A stretch of DNA of 64,000 nucleotides, from NCBI GenBank assembly GCA_003868215.1, contig QWDQ01000023.1:62001-126000 (forward strand), given 5' to 3'. Below, piece by piece: positions 35,881 to 46,729 of the stretch. The notes below the pieces were generated by a model. The model had not been told where the DNA came from. It ran no database searches and saw only the letters and a list, made by a program, of their open reading frames with translations. The position numbers and the translations under genes are program-made. The stretch's first letter is position 1. Every line of letters starts with the position of its first letter. The DNA is from Pseudophaeomoniella oleicola. Lineage: Eukaryota > Ascomycota > Eurotiomycetes > Phaeomoniellales > Phaeomoniellaceae.

Positions 35881-38613
35881 ATACAATTCCAGGTCAGTAA
35901 CCCAACAGAACTTCGGGGATAGCAATGCTGATACTCTATATATCTATACAAAACTTATACCAGAGTATTAACACGGCCTATGGAACAGTATCATACCGTC
36001 GTTCAATCCATCAGAGCTCGTCGTCTGTTGTCATACCGATTCTTCAGGTCCCATGATTTCAGGTCGCCAACCACCTGAACTTCGTGGATATCAGAGCCAA
36101 CATTATGAATTTCACCTGAAAGAACAAGAAAAAGAATCAACCTACGTACAATGAACGTACTGATATAGTCTTTCAGGTGAGAAAAGGTTGCCATATCTCA
36201 CAATCCAAATAGTTCAGGTCGGACCGGTATGCTTGCAGCGGGGACCTGAACTTCTTGAATAGCAACACCAACAGCAGGATTTTGACCTGAAACTCCATAC
36301 TAATATCATAGTGCTTTCTGATGCGAACAGTTTGGTACCATTCTTCAGGTCATTTCAGGGTATCATCAATTTCGGGTTGGATGGCTCCAACAGACATATT
36401 CCAGGCGACCTGAACTTCTTGAATAGCAACACCAACAACCTGAAAGACCATTCCAGAGGAATAAGCAGTGGAAACAGTAACTCCGAGTACTATGTTTCTG
36501 GTCGGTTTCGGTCTTACCAGTGTGTTATGCCCATAGTTCAGGTCACTGTCTTGCGACCTGAAAAAACTTGATAACACAACAAATCCAGAGAAAACGACCA
36601 GACCGACCATTTCACCTGATACAGAAAGCCGAGCTCCACGTATGGATACGTCTCTTTACATGTTCTGACCCATTGTAAGCTCTGAATGCTCATAGTTCAG
36701 GTCACCCAAATGCTGACCTGAAAAAAGTTGATGTCACAACATAACCAGAGAAAATGACCTGAATGATCATTCCCTGTAAAACAAGGTGCCAATTTCTATG
36801 CCTGGGAACATTTTTGAGAGGATCTGACCATTATCAGGCCCTGAATGCATATTTTTCAGGTGACGCAACCACTGACCTGAAAAAATCCAATATCACGCCA
36901 GTATAAGAGAAAGTCACCAGAATGGCTATCCTAGGGGGTTCCTATACTATTCATCTATGCCTGGATCTCTTTTACAGAGGGTCTGATGTGTATCAGGCTC
37001 TGAGCATACATTTTTCAGGTGACGAAACTACTGACCTGAAAAAACCCAACCTTACATCAGAACAGGAAAAACCCACCTGAAAGACGGTTCCAGAGTGTTT
37101 CAATCATCATTATCTATGCCTGGACGTATTTTTGAAAGGGCCTGACTCCTGCCGGGCTCTGGACATAGACTTTTCAGGTGGCGCAACCGATGACCTGAAA
37201 ATCTCAAATCCTGCACCAAAAACCGGAGAAAGTGACCTGAAAGACAATTCCAGGAGAATCAGATCCATCAATTCTATACTGATGCATAATATTCAACGGA
37301 TCTGACAGTTTCTGAGCCTTGAATCTGCATATTTCAGGTCGCATAGGCTCAACCAGAAAGGCCCCCCTTTTGATCCAGAAGAAGAGAATCCACCAGAAAG
37401 ACCATACCAGAGGCATAATTCAGACATGATCTGCCTTAGTATGACTTTGTTCAGGTCAATTACCGGTCCAGCTGTCCGCTATAGACAATTTTCAGGTGCC
37501 ACAATCTTGACCTGAAAAACTGCCCTTCAGCCCCAGAACATGCGAAACCCACCTGAAAGACCATATCAGAGGCATGATACAGACACAATCTGCCTCAGTA
37601 TGGCTCGTTTCAGGTCATTTTCCGTTTCAGATGTCCGTTACAAACATTTTTCAGGTGACCCGACCACTCACCTGAAAAACTCTCCTCCAGAGTCAGAACT
37701 TGCGAAACTGACCTGAAAGGCTATTCCAGAGGCATTAGCCTGGCTCGGAGAGTACTCGTATCAATCTGTTCGGGCCAATCAGCACCTCGGTTGCCTGTTA
37801 TAGACATTTTTCAGGTCGTACAATTTTGACCTGAAAAAATCATCTTTAAAGCTTGAACGTGGGAAACCCACCAGAAGAAGCATCCCAGAGGCATCTTATA
37901 GGCCCAGCCAGCTTCGATACAAGTCGTTTCAGGCCAATTAGTCTTCTGGTCATCTAATATGAGGATTTTTCAGGTGCCATAACCTTGACCTGAAAACGTT
38001 CAATATCAACCACAAGGGCAAGAAACCCACCAGAAAGGCCATTCCAAATGTATCAATGAGACCTGACCATCATTTCTATACCTTCTTTCAGGTCATTTAC
38101 GGTCTCGGTCACTCATTATAGCCTTTTTTCAGGTGCGACAACCATCACCTGAAGAAATCCAATACCGAGCAGAATGGTAAGATACCCACCAGACCAACTG
38201 TTTCAGGAGTATCAATTGACCTTGAAAAACGTCTCTATATCTTGTTTCAGGTCATTTACGGTCTCAGTCATGCGTTATGGCTACTTTTCAGATGTCACGA
38301 CGGCTCACCTGAATATGCATACCAGTTGCCCGAAACGAACGAAAATCACCAGAACAACTACTTCGGAAGCCTCAGCTGGACCCGACAAACATCCCCATAG
38401 GTTGAATCAGGTCGATTACTGTATTCTTCATTGATCACGATGATTTTTCAGGTGCCTCGATATCTGACTGAAAGTTCCTGATGCCAGCTCCAAATGTACA
38501 ATACTCACCAGATCGACTGCTTCGGAAGCACCAGCCAGACCTAGCCAATATCTCTACAAGTTGTTTTAGGTCTTCCCCCTCCTTTTTCATCCTGTATGGC
38601 CATTTTTCACGTC
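35881..38613 (+). repeat. Array 2, block D (start-to-start 158-160 bp, CAGGTG variant)
   Basis: After two 170-bp steps (36044 and 36214) and an irregular unit, closing boxes begin at 36538, 36697, 36856, 37015, 37174, 37334, 37492, 37651, 37811, 37970, 38129, 38288, 38448 and 38607, every interval being 158-160 bp. Many closing boxes read CAGGTG rather than CAGGTC. The block has its own interior words (CCACCTGAAAGAC, CCAGAGGCAT). The last box is TCACGTC and the array ends there. Confidence 0.93.
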
Positions 38614-38660
38614 ACCCGCAACCCCCTTTTCTCCCTGCCATATCCGAGAACAATAACTTA

Positions 38661-40088
38661 GATTTGGGAGGTTCGATTTCATACATCATTGCCATTTCAA
38701 AGACTAGATAGCTGTCTATCCGCTGTTTGCTCAGTCGGGCCTATGTTGAAGCTCTGAGCGGAAGTCGGGGACCTGGTCAGAAAGGAGGGGAGGCGAAATC
38801 ACATCTATACCAGAATCCAAACCAGAAAACCCAACCTTAGACTTGACTGGTCGACTCCTTTAAACGCCAGCATCACGACCATCATCCACCTTCAACCATA
38901 CAACACCTTCCAAGGACCTCAAGGGCCTCTGACCTGACCCGACCCGACCGACAGATCAGACCAGACCCCATGAAATCGCTTAGAAAAGTCCCAAGGATGT
39001 AGCCAACTACCACAGGTGTGTACGCAGAGGTAGCCGAGTAACAGTGCGCCATCAGATCATAGATCAGGAGAGTCGAAGTCAGAAAGAGAGAAAAAACCCC
39101 GTCCACGAGTTCTATGTTCCTTCCACGTATCCGAAGTCAACGTTCATCCTGTCCAAACCGAGAATCCCCCCCACCCCCCCACCCCCCCCCAAAAGCCCTG
39201 CTTCATGCCATTCCTACCCCCTTTACCACACTTTGACATCACCAAAAACAAGAGATTGGCAAGACTCCGCGGAGATTAGGGGCCTTGGCTACAAGCATAT
39301 TATTAGCCAAAGCCCCTGACGATGAGATGAGGTACCCACTCTCCCTAGCCCTGGACGCTACAAGTCTGAGTTATCAAAAATGCTACGAGCGGAACTAGCT
39401 AAATGAGGTCCGTCGAGGAGAGGGGATGGGGGGTGCCACCAAGAGGGCAAAGAGATTGACCGGTAGATGCTATTGATTGATTGATCCCGAAAGCCTGGAG
39501 TCAAGTTCCGTTGAGAGGGGAGAATGTTATGTTTTCCTCTCCCGCTGATTCGAGAGAGAAAGCGAAGACTAAGGAAATAACATAACGTATAGCCCTATGG
39601 ACCCTTCCCTTCAACTTCAGACACATGGCCGTACCCATCGTTCTATGGATAGGAATGGTGAGGTTTGTTGTACTGCAATTGAGGTGGATATTAAATGAAA
39701 TGGCGGGTTGAATCAAGTCTTATTTCTATGAAATGGTATTGTATATGGGACGTCTATCTTAGACAAGTATGGACGGCAGGCCAGTACAGGCGACGATGGG
39801 ATAGGGACAGAGATTATGTGCTGATTGTAAATGTACAGTTTGTTCAAAAAATGTATCGTACAGAAGGAAACCCGCCTCATAGGACTACCTCATTTTCAAA
39901 AGACATTTGTGGATGATAGACACTTCAATGCAAAGAGCAGCGGTGAAGTCGTGTAATGGCGCTGAAACTGAATCGGTTTGGTGGAAAATTGTGACAGAAG
40001 TAGGTAATAGATGTGTAAAAGTAAACATTTAGGAACGACGGAGCGTTGATGTCACTTTAGTCATTGTCAAATCGAGTCAAATCGAGTC
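38661..40088. other. Intergenic, with a C-rich tract at 39165-39190
   Basis: Between array 2 and the stop codon of the Zn2Cys6 gene. A run of mostly C (about 26 bp) lies at 39165-39190. Some CCTGACC/GACCCG words near 38,930-38,950 resemble array boxes but are not in register. No gene is supported. Confidence 0.5.
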
Positions 40089-42627
40089 TCATGTCGTAAA
40101 GGGAACATCAGACAAATCAAGTTGATCATAAGGCCAAAGGTTGTCAAAGGTCCAAGCGGCAGGATCCCCAAAGTAGAATTCTTCAAGATTCGGGGTAAGG
40201 TCTTGCAACTATTCAAATAAGTTAGCTCCTTGTTATGCTTTCTGGATTTGAGAAGATTCCTCACAGTACTCCCATTGGAAACGCCAGCGTTCGGTATAGT
40301 CATATCCATTAGTTCGTTTGGCGACGCCCCTGAATTTGTTTGTTTGACCTTGTGATGTTGTCAGCAATAGCAAATATGGAGCCGATGAAGACTTACTCTT
40401 GGGATCCTGTTCAAGAGCAGTTTCTGCTTCGCTCTCGCCATATCCGTCTGAGATGCCAAGACTTTGTAGTATTGCCTTGCCACTCGATCGACGGCTTGAT
40501 GGCGATAGGCGTTACCATTTTCCGGAGATATCGTTGACTCCAGTAAGCCGTATGCTGCGGAGATATACCAGTAATGCGTATATCCAGTACCGTGCTGGGT
40601 GATTCTCTCCTCTAGCATGTTAAGTGCCTTTTCGACAGACGCAAGGAAAGAAGCGTTCATAGACTTTATCAAGACATCACCTGTTTGGTGTTAGGAGTAC
40701 ACAAAAAGTATAGACTTTGAACTTACTTCGGAGAGTGTTTGTGACGTATACATTATGACAAATGGAGAAGGCCGCTCGAAAGATATCATTCCTGAAAAGA
40801 CAAAGCATATAATTTCCATCTTTAATAAGCTCGGACTGCAACTGTAGGATTCTGCTGGCGGCGTCAAAACAGGTCATCTTTGATAGAGAATAGCGGACGT
40901 TGACTTCTGATTTGCGAGCATAAGGGCCGTGTAGTAACAACAAGAACTGCCGCAATTGAATCTCCAACAAGGCCAAGGGGAGGACGGCAACATTCGAAGA
41001 TAACTGTCCCGGTTGGGGATGATGGTAAAACGGTAACTCTTTGAGTCTCTGATTTATTTTCTCGTCAAGGGACAGGACTTCACCATACTGTGGATGAGGG
41101 CTTAGTTCGTTCAACATCGTATTGAGAGACACCCTGAGAGAGAATGATTGGTTGGAAAGATGAAGGTATGACGACGTTGTATACTCATCTTTTGCCTTTT
41201 CAAGGGGAGGTCTAGAGCAGTCCTCCTTCAAGTCCTCATCGTGAACGTTGAGGACACGGGAGGTATCGCTCGATAATCCTACGATGGCAGGTGGCAAGCC
41301 TTTTTCGATTGATGCTTGAAGATCCAGTTCAGCCGCTGTTGCCCACAGCCTGCGTCTCAATTCTTGATTGAAGATGGATACCTTTTGGCCGAGAATACTA
41401 GGTTCTCGATGAAACCCTGCAGACATCACCTGCCGGATGAGATTTCCGGCATTCGTCCAAGCCTCTTTCTTCTTGACAGAATTTGCCTGTTTAGCGATGA
41501 CAAGTAGGCATCGAACCTGCCATATTGCAAGAAAGACATGCTTATTAGTTTGATGCCTTAGCCAAGTCTCGCACGCTTCAATCCAGACGACCGCAGTCTC
41601 TCTAGCGACCGAGCTGTCGCCAACGTAGGTAGGTGCTTCTTTCATTGAGGTACAAGATGCTGTAGAGATCATGAGAAGGACTGTAGCGACAAATGCAGGA
41701 TTCCCTGCCTGTGGGTTGATCCAAAATTCATGATATTCTTTCCAAAAAGACGGGAGGTGGAGCACATGATAGACCGTTTCGAAAGATTCGATATAAAGTT
41801 GGACCAAATGATCGACAATCTCCTGTGAGGGAAGAAGCACATGGAGACTGGATTCTTCGTTCAGAAGAGTCTGACTCTTTTCTAATTTCCATTTTTCTCG
41901 GGCAGCTTTGAGGTCTCGTTGAACACGGGGAAGAGAACTGTGCTGCCTGATAGCTTCTTTCATGAAAGTCCGAAGTTCCGGAAACTACTCATATTAGCCA
42001 AGTCCTAGCATGGATTCTCCGATTACCACTAACATGAGTAACTATGCTGGTGGGATTGCTACCCCCGTAGTACTGCGTTGCGAAATGTGCTCCACGGAAG
42101 ATCATGCTCTCTCGTTCAATGACAACTCTCGGAAATGAGAATGCCGGCGGCTCACTCTCTTCGACGCTTGCCTTCGGAGCAGATGCGGATTGCCCGGAAT
42201 TCTGCCATGTTGCTGCTGGCCGGCCGGATTCTAGACTGGATAGCCGTCTCTCCAACTGGGAGATGCGTTCCGCTTGCCCCGAGCGTGGAGGTCTTTTATC
42301 AGAGCCGAGCTTTTCAGAATCACGGTCTCCTCGTCGAGACTGTTGAAGACCCGACTCCTTGAGCCCCTGGGTCGGGTCAACGGAAGATGGAAACAAGATC
42401 TCTTCGATAAGACCATTTTGTTGGACAAGGTCGGCTTCATACGTGCAAGCATCGGTTAGCCCAGCCTTTCGACATCGACTGCAAGCCGGCTGTTCACGAT
42501 CGCATTTCAATTTACGACGACGGCAGGCGTAGCATGAGATAGCCTTCCGTTTCCGTTTTCTCTCGACCTGCTGCGTCGACACTGCAGGCGATACATCTCG
42601 CGGCTCCGGCGGACTGTGCACGATCAT
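40089..42627 (-). CDS. Zn2Cys6 transcription factor with fungal-specific middle region
   Basis: Nuclear DNA-binding regulator of 779 residues. The binuclear zinc cluster has the form C-x2-C-x6-C-x6-C-x2-C-x8-C, starting at CYACRRRKLKC near residue 32. A short coiled coil follows (ERISQLERRLSSLES), and the middle homology region begins near YIESFETVYHVLHLPSFW. Six exons: 42034-42627, 40727-41984, 40397-40680, 40265-40348, 40209 marks the next intron edge, and 40089-40208. The introns (41985-42033, 40681-40726, 40349-40396, 40209-40264) are 46-56 bp and all joins are in phase, giving the acidic end FDNLWPYDQLDLSDVPFTT; five exons result. The start at 42627 was chosen because the upstream in-frame residues are hydrophobic and unlike the family. 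Its targets are unknown. Confidence 0.88.
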
Positions 42628-44287
42628 TTCAACTATCTCCGAACAAGGCTCAAATGGACAGGCAAAGAAAAGGAAGATCTGATAAGATAAAAGAAAAAGG
42701 TCAGGGACGACACTGTACGAAAAGGAAAACACGGGGATGACGGCCTTCGGTGAAGAGTTGGAGTAAGCATCATCTCCGACGGTGATATCTCCGTTCTATG
42801 AGTATCTCCGAGCACAAGCCGTCAAACCTTCCTAATGGAGTCATGAGTCACATGATCTGCTTCGAAGGGATCGCTGCACATTCAGGTCGGCATCACCTTG
42901 TCTCTGGTCTGCAAGGAAATGAAGAGAGACGGCCAGGGGCGCACTGGAGGATGCATGGGTAGATGGCAGTCTATCTCGAGTGAAGAGTCCATCTGGTACA
43001 ATAGCCTGATATCCTCACCAGGGTTGTACGGATGTCGAGTAGCTTATGATAGACTCCTAGGTCGTGGATTGCTGTAGTAGAAGCCATGGTATATGACGGT
43101 AGTACGGGAAAAGAAGTAATTTCACCTTGCATGGCATAAACATTTGCATGCCATCAAAGCTGCTGTCTGCTATTGTGTCATCGGTGACGGAGATCAGAGA
43201 GATCGTGACTTTAGGATGAAAACTGTCAAGCATTGCTGAAAAGTGTGCTTGCAGTCAAATCCGCAATTCAAGCTTCAGCATCCCAATCTCATCTCATCTC
43301 GCTTCCGAGAGTTTAGTGTAAGTTCAACATTCATACTTTGCCATGCCGGGATGGAAATACAAATGCATTAACCATGAACGTGTAAAGCCAGATGCGGAGC
43401 ACGGATAATCCAATGTTCCGTTGATTACCCTTGGCTATTTTAGGGTTAGGCAAATTTGGATTTTGCTGTAGAATTTTCTCTGAGTAATTATCACATCACC
43501 TTGGTCATCCCGCAAGTCTGTTGTCATCAAACCTTTCAGTTCCAAATGGCATCACGATAGTAAGCTTCTGGTTCTGACCTCATATTTGTTTTGATCGATG
43601 GAGCTATGCGAAGATGCGATTAATTGGAAGAGTCGAGATGCGGATAGCCAACATTGGTGATTACTACCTATCTCTACCCGAGAATTCCGACCCCATTGCT
43701 GTTCTTGTCTAGCCCTTGCTAGGCCATTCCTGGTTGTGCACATCATCTGGTAACGCTGTTTGCTTGCGGGTTAAGGCTCCATGTCGGGCTGTCATGAACC
43801 ATCACGATCTAAACTCTTGTAAGGAAATATCTCACGAGAAAGCTAACCATTTCCGTTGCCGGTGTCACGACTCGACGTTCCCCGTTTTTTTTGCCGAGGA
43901 AACCCCCTAGCTTACTTGACTTCCGTTGAATCGTTTCCTATCTACCTTTCTTGATGACGGCAGTGGCAGCCGCAGGGTTTCCTGGCTGACATCCCTGTGG
44001 AGTCGTTTACCGATACTACCATGTATCATTTCTCCGCTTTGCCTCTCCTGACCATGTCCGTTTGTAGAGTTGGTCCAGTCATGATATTGCAACTATGCGT
44101 CTGCACTGACTGGAGGCCTGCAACTCTAGTTCAAATGTTTCTGCTTCCAGACGTGGCTATTCTTCGTTACGAGTATCCATCTCGAATTATATAGAGTACA
44201 ACGTACCTCGAGATCCTCTTCTCACACTTCTTCTCTTCACTGCTTCCTCTGTCCAACCCAAACGTCTATCGTATCTCGTTGGTCAAC
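42628..44287. other. Intergenic, 1.7 kb, divergent promoter region
   Basis: Upstream DNA of the Zn2Cys6 gene and of the GH16-like gene at 44288. A single ATTCAGGTCGG word near 42,884 matches the array box but stands alone. Open frames lack domains. Confidence 0.5.
44187..44194 (+). promoter_or_regulatory. TATA-like box of the GH16-like gene
   Basis: ATTATATAG lies about 95 bp before the ATG at 44288. Confidence 0.45.
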
Positions 44288-45777
44288 ATGGGTTCTCTAT
44301 CGAGAATGAGCAGCATGACTGGATTCAATTTTGAATTCCAAAATTCGCTCACTGTACCAAACAGACCTGGACTCTACGAGAGATCTCTGAGCGTCCCGCA
44401 TCTCACTTCACTGGAGCCGCGTCACAGCGTTAACACCCCAAGGCCGAGGGCATCAAGATTCCTTTCTATGAGCCATTCGGTCCGCACTGCGAAGACATAT
44501 AACCCACGACCATACTTTCGCTCGCGGAGAATCAAGAAAGGTACCATCGATCGACCAGAGCTCAGAGAACATGATCCACGACAGAAATGGGTTACGATAA
44601 TCCCACTTATTGGCTTCATGATTGGATTTCTGGCTATTGCAATCTTGTCCTATGATGGTTATCGATCGGTCACCAATCACAAATATTGCCAAGTCTTCGT
44701 CGATGATTTCTCAAACGGATTTAATTCGACAATATGGACCAAGCATGTCGAAACAGGAGGCTATGGGTAAGTCTACTCCTTCTATACTCATCAACGCGTG
44801 CTAATGCGTCGGTCAGCAATGGCGAATTTGAATTGACAACGGGCGGAGATGAGAACGTCTTCGTTCGAGATGGAGAGTTGATAATCAAACCTACTCTTCA
44901 AAGCGAAAGCTACATCGAGAACACCAGTGTCACCAATTTGACTGCCGACGGGACATGCACTTCTACGATAGCGACCGACTGCGCTTTAGCTGTGAACAGG
45001 ACAGCCGGAGAGATTGTCCAACCCGTCAAGTCTGGACGAATCAGCACCAAAAACTTCGCCGTCATCCGATATGGCCGTGTGGATATAACGGCCAGGCTTG
45101 CTGCCGGTGATTGGCTACTTTCCGAGGTGATGATGTTCCCAGCCGAGGATTACTATGGCGCCTGGCCAGCATCTGGAGAAATCGATATTGGAATGGTTCG
45201 AGGCAACAATTACTCCTATGGGAACAATGCCGGTAACCAGATGCTACAAAGTTCCCTACATTGGGGTCCGGATACCACGACGGATCGCTGGCAGACCACA
45301 ACCGGTGGCCGAGCAGCCTTGCATTCAACATATCACGAAAAGTATCATACGTTTGGTCTCGAATGGACAGCCGATTACCTCTTCACCTGGGTCGATAGTC
45401 GTCTTGCTCAGGTTACATACGTCAAATTCAGCCATGACTTCTTTAAGCTAGGTGGCTACGGTGCTACGTACGAAAACGGATCGAGACTCTTGGATCCTTG
45501 GGAGGGACCAGGGACCAGTCACGCCACTCCCTTTGATCGTCCATTCTACTTGATTCTGTCTGTCGGCGTCGGAGGCACTTCTGGGTGGTTCGCGGATGGC
45601 GTTCAAGGGAAACCATGGGCAGACGCTTCGGTAACGCCAAGGTCAGATTTCTGGAATGCCAGGGATCAATGGCACCCAACGTGGGAGAAGCCAGGCCACG
45701 GTGAATTGGCGGTCAAGAAAGTTTCCATGTGGCAGCAATGTGACAACGGAGCGACTGACCTTTCACACTTTGCTTGA
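44288..45777 (+). CDS. Membrane-anchored GH16-like protein with altered catalytic motif
   Basis: Type II membrane protein of 479 residues: an N-terminal cytosolic region of about 100 residues rich in S, R and P, one membrane segment (VTIIPLIGFMIGFLAIAIL), then a GH16 beta-jelly-roll in the exterior or ER/Golgi lumen. The fold is the beta-1,3-glucanase/glucan-binding branch (DDFSNGFNSTIWTKHVE, AWPASGEIDIG, LHWGP, FGLEWTADY). The usual E-x-D-x-x-E reads EIDIGM near residue 280, so the nucleophile and aspartate are kept but the acid/base glutamate is methionine. A 50-bp intron at 44767-44816 joins GGYG to NGEFELTTGG. Start is ATG 44288 in a CAACATGG context. It may bind or remodel glucan rather than cut it. 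Confidence 0.88.
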
Positions 45778-46729
45778 AGCTGGCCTCGTCACCTTTTGAA
45801 AAATTTCTTCTTTCTTCTGATAGTAGTCAATTCCGGCGACGGCTACAATCTGCAACGTATGGACATGTGTAATGATAGCTTAATGAGATACCCTCTATGA
45901 CAGTTGTTCGGTTTGACCTCCCGGTGCACGCCTCTGACGAAGGTGTAAGCTTTTGAGGCTGCCACATTTTTCATTCTCCTTACAATTCATCCACATGGTT
46001 GCGCAAATCTAAAATCCAAATGTCGAACGCAGACCAAGTGATCGGGACGGTGAAAAATGACGAGAATGTGCCGCTGTCAAGGCTCTACTTCGGTAGTATT
46101 AACGTTGAGTAAGGTATGCGTATCCGTGATGATGTTTCCTAAAACGGTCCCCTCGATGGCCCTCGACGGCGTCCTGTCGTCCTGATGACGCTTGTCCGGA
46201 GCGGGTAAAGATCCGTAACGTTGGGGGACCATGACTTTGCAGACTTGGCCAATCGTCGAGATGCCAAATTCCTCCTCTTCCTCCACTTTACATTCCGTTT
46301 GCAGACACTTCATCTCATAACACAATACTTTCCTTTTTCCTTTTGCTATCTACTGTAGTGCAAATATTCAGTTGCACTGGAGACCATCGCTCGTCACATC
46401 GATGTTACCCTGCCTGCCTGCCTCCATTTTCAACGCTTATCCATCTCCGTATGTCACCTGCTCCAGTCCCGATGATGACTGAGGAAGCCTGGTCTGGACA
46501 ATACACTGCCGGTTCGAGGAAGGGTAGTAAGTCTGATTTACCCAATCGTATCAAGAGCCTAGACCGGTAATGCTCCATATGATTTCACTTACCTCCAAGG
46601 ATGGAGGAGGCCAATACTCTCTACATTTCCATCGGCTGTAAGCGGACTTTTTGATATCTTGTGCAAACTTGAACATCTCTCGACAGTGATGTCTGACTTA
46701 CTCGACTGCATCATCTCGTAACCAAAGCA
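45778..46729. other. Intergenic
   Basis: Between the GH16-like gene and the GH128 gene, both on the plus strand. No supported open frame; a CTGCCTGCCTGCCTCC run occurs near 46,411. Confidence 0.5.

Larger units (their letters stand above)
29620..38660 (+). repeat. Tandem array 2 of about 149-bp quasi-palindromic modules
   Basis: About 50 units. Each module opens with GACCTGAAAAA and closes with TTTTTCAGGTC. Most also carry an inner TTGACCTGAATG about 40 bp after the opening box and an inner CATTCAGGTCA about 41 bp before the closing box. Opening to closing distance is 141-143 bp in about 43 modules (hand count), while the gap to the next module is about 10-110 bp. Examples of opening/closing starts: 30159/30301, 30818/30959, 32317/32459, 33785/33927, 34281/34423, 35731/35874, 36072/36214, 37829/37970 and 38465/38607. 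The left end (29.6-30.15 kb) and the last unit are worn. No long open frame crosses it. Confidence 0.95.

Noticed and set aside
29620-38660. CRISPR-like array (repeats with unique spacers)
   Set aside because: The genome is eukaryotic, the constant boxes are only about 11 bp and alternate in orientation, the modules are about 149 bp and related to each other, and no cas-type gene is present.
29620-38660. Coding tandem repeat or surface-protein gene
   Set aside because: No frame stays open across units on either strand, and neither the module (about 149 bp) nor the steps (about 160 bp) are multiples of three.
29620-38660. Nuclear-receptor half-sites (AGGTCA) or E-boxes (CAGGTG)
   Set aside because: The hexamers do occur in the boxes, but fungi lack nuclear receptors, and the longer conserved box and spacing are not explained by either site.
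29620-38660. Centromere
   Set aside because: The DNA is not strongly AT-rich, genes lie close on both sides, and the two arrays are short and separate; I see no positive sign of a centromere.
29620-38660. Clustered MITEs with GACCTGAAAAA terminal inverted repeats
   Set aside because: The modules do have inverted ends, but they stand in regular head-to-tail order with related neighbours and no visible target-site duplications. Kept only as a remote alternative.
42884-42894. Lone TTCAGGTC word near the Zn2Cys6 promoter as an array-type site
   Set aside because: A single eight-base match without a partner box at the fixed distance is expected by chance in 64 kb.
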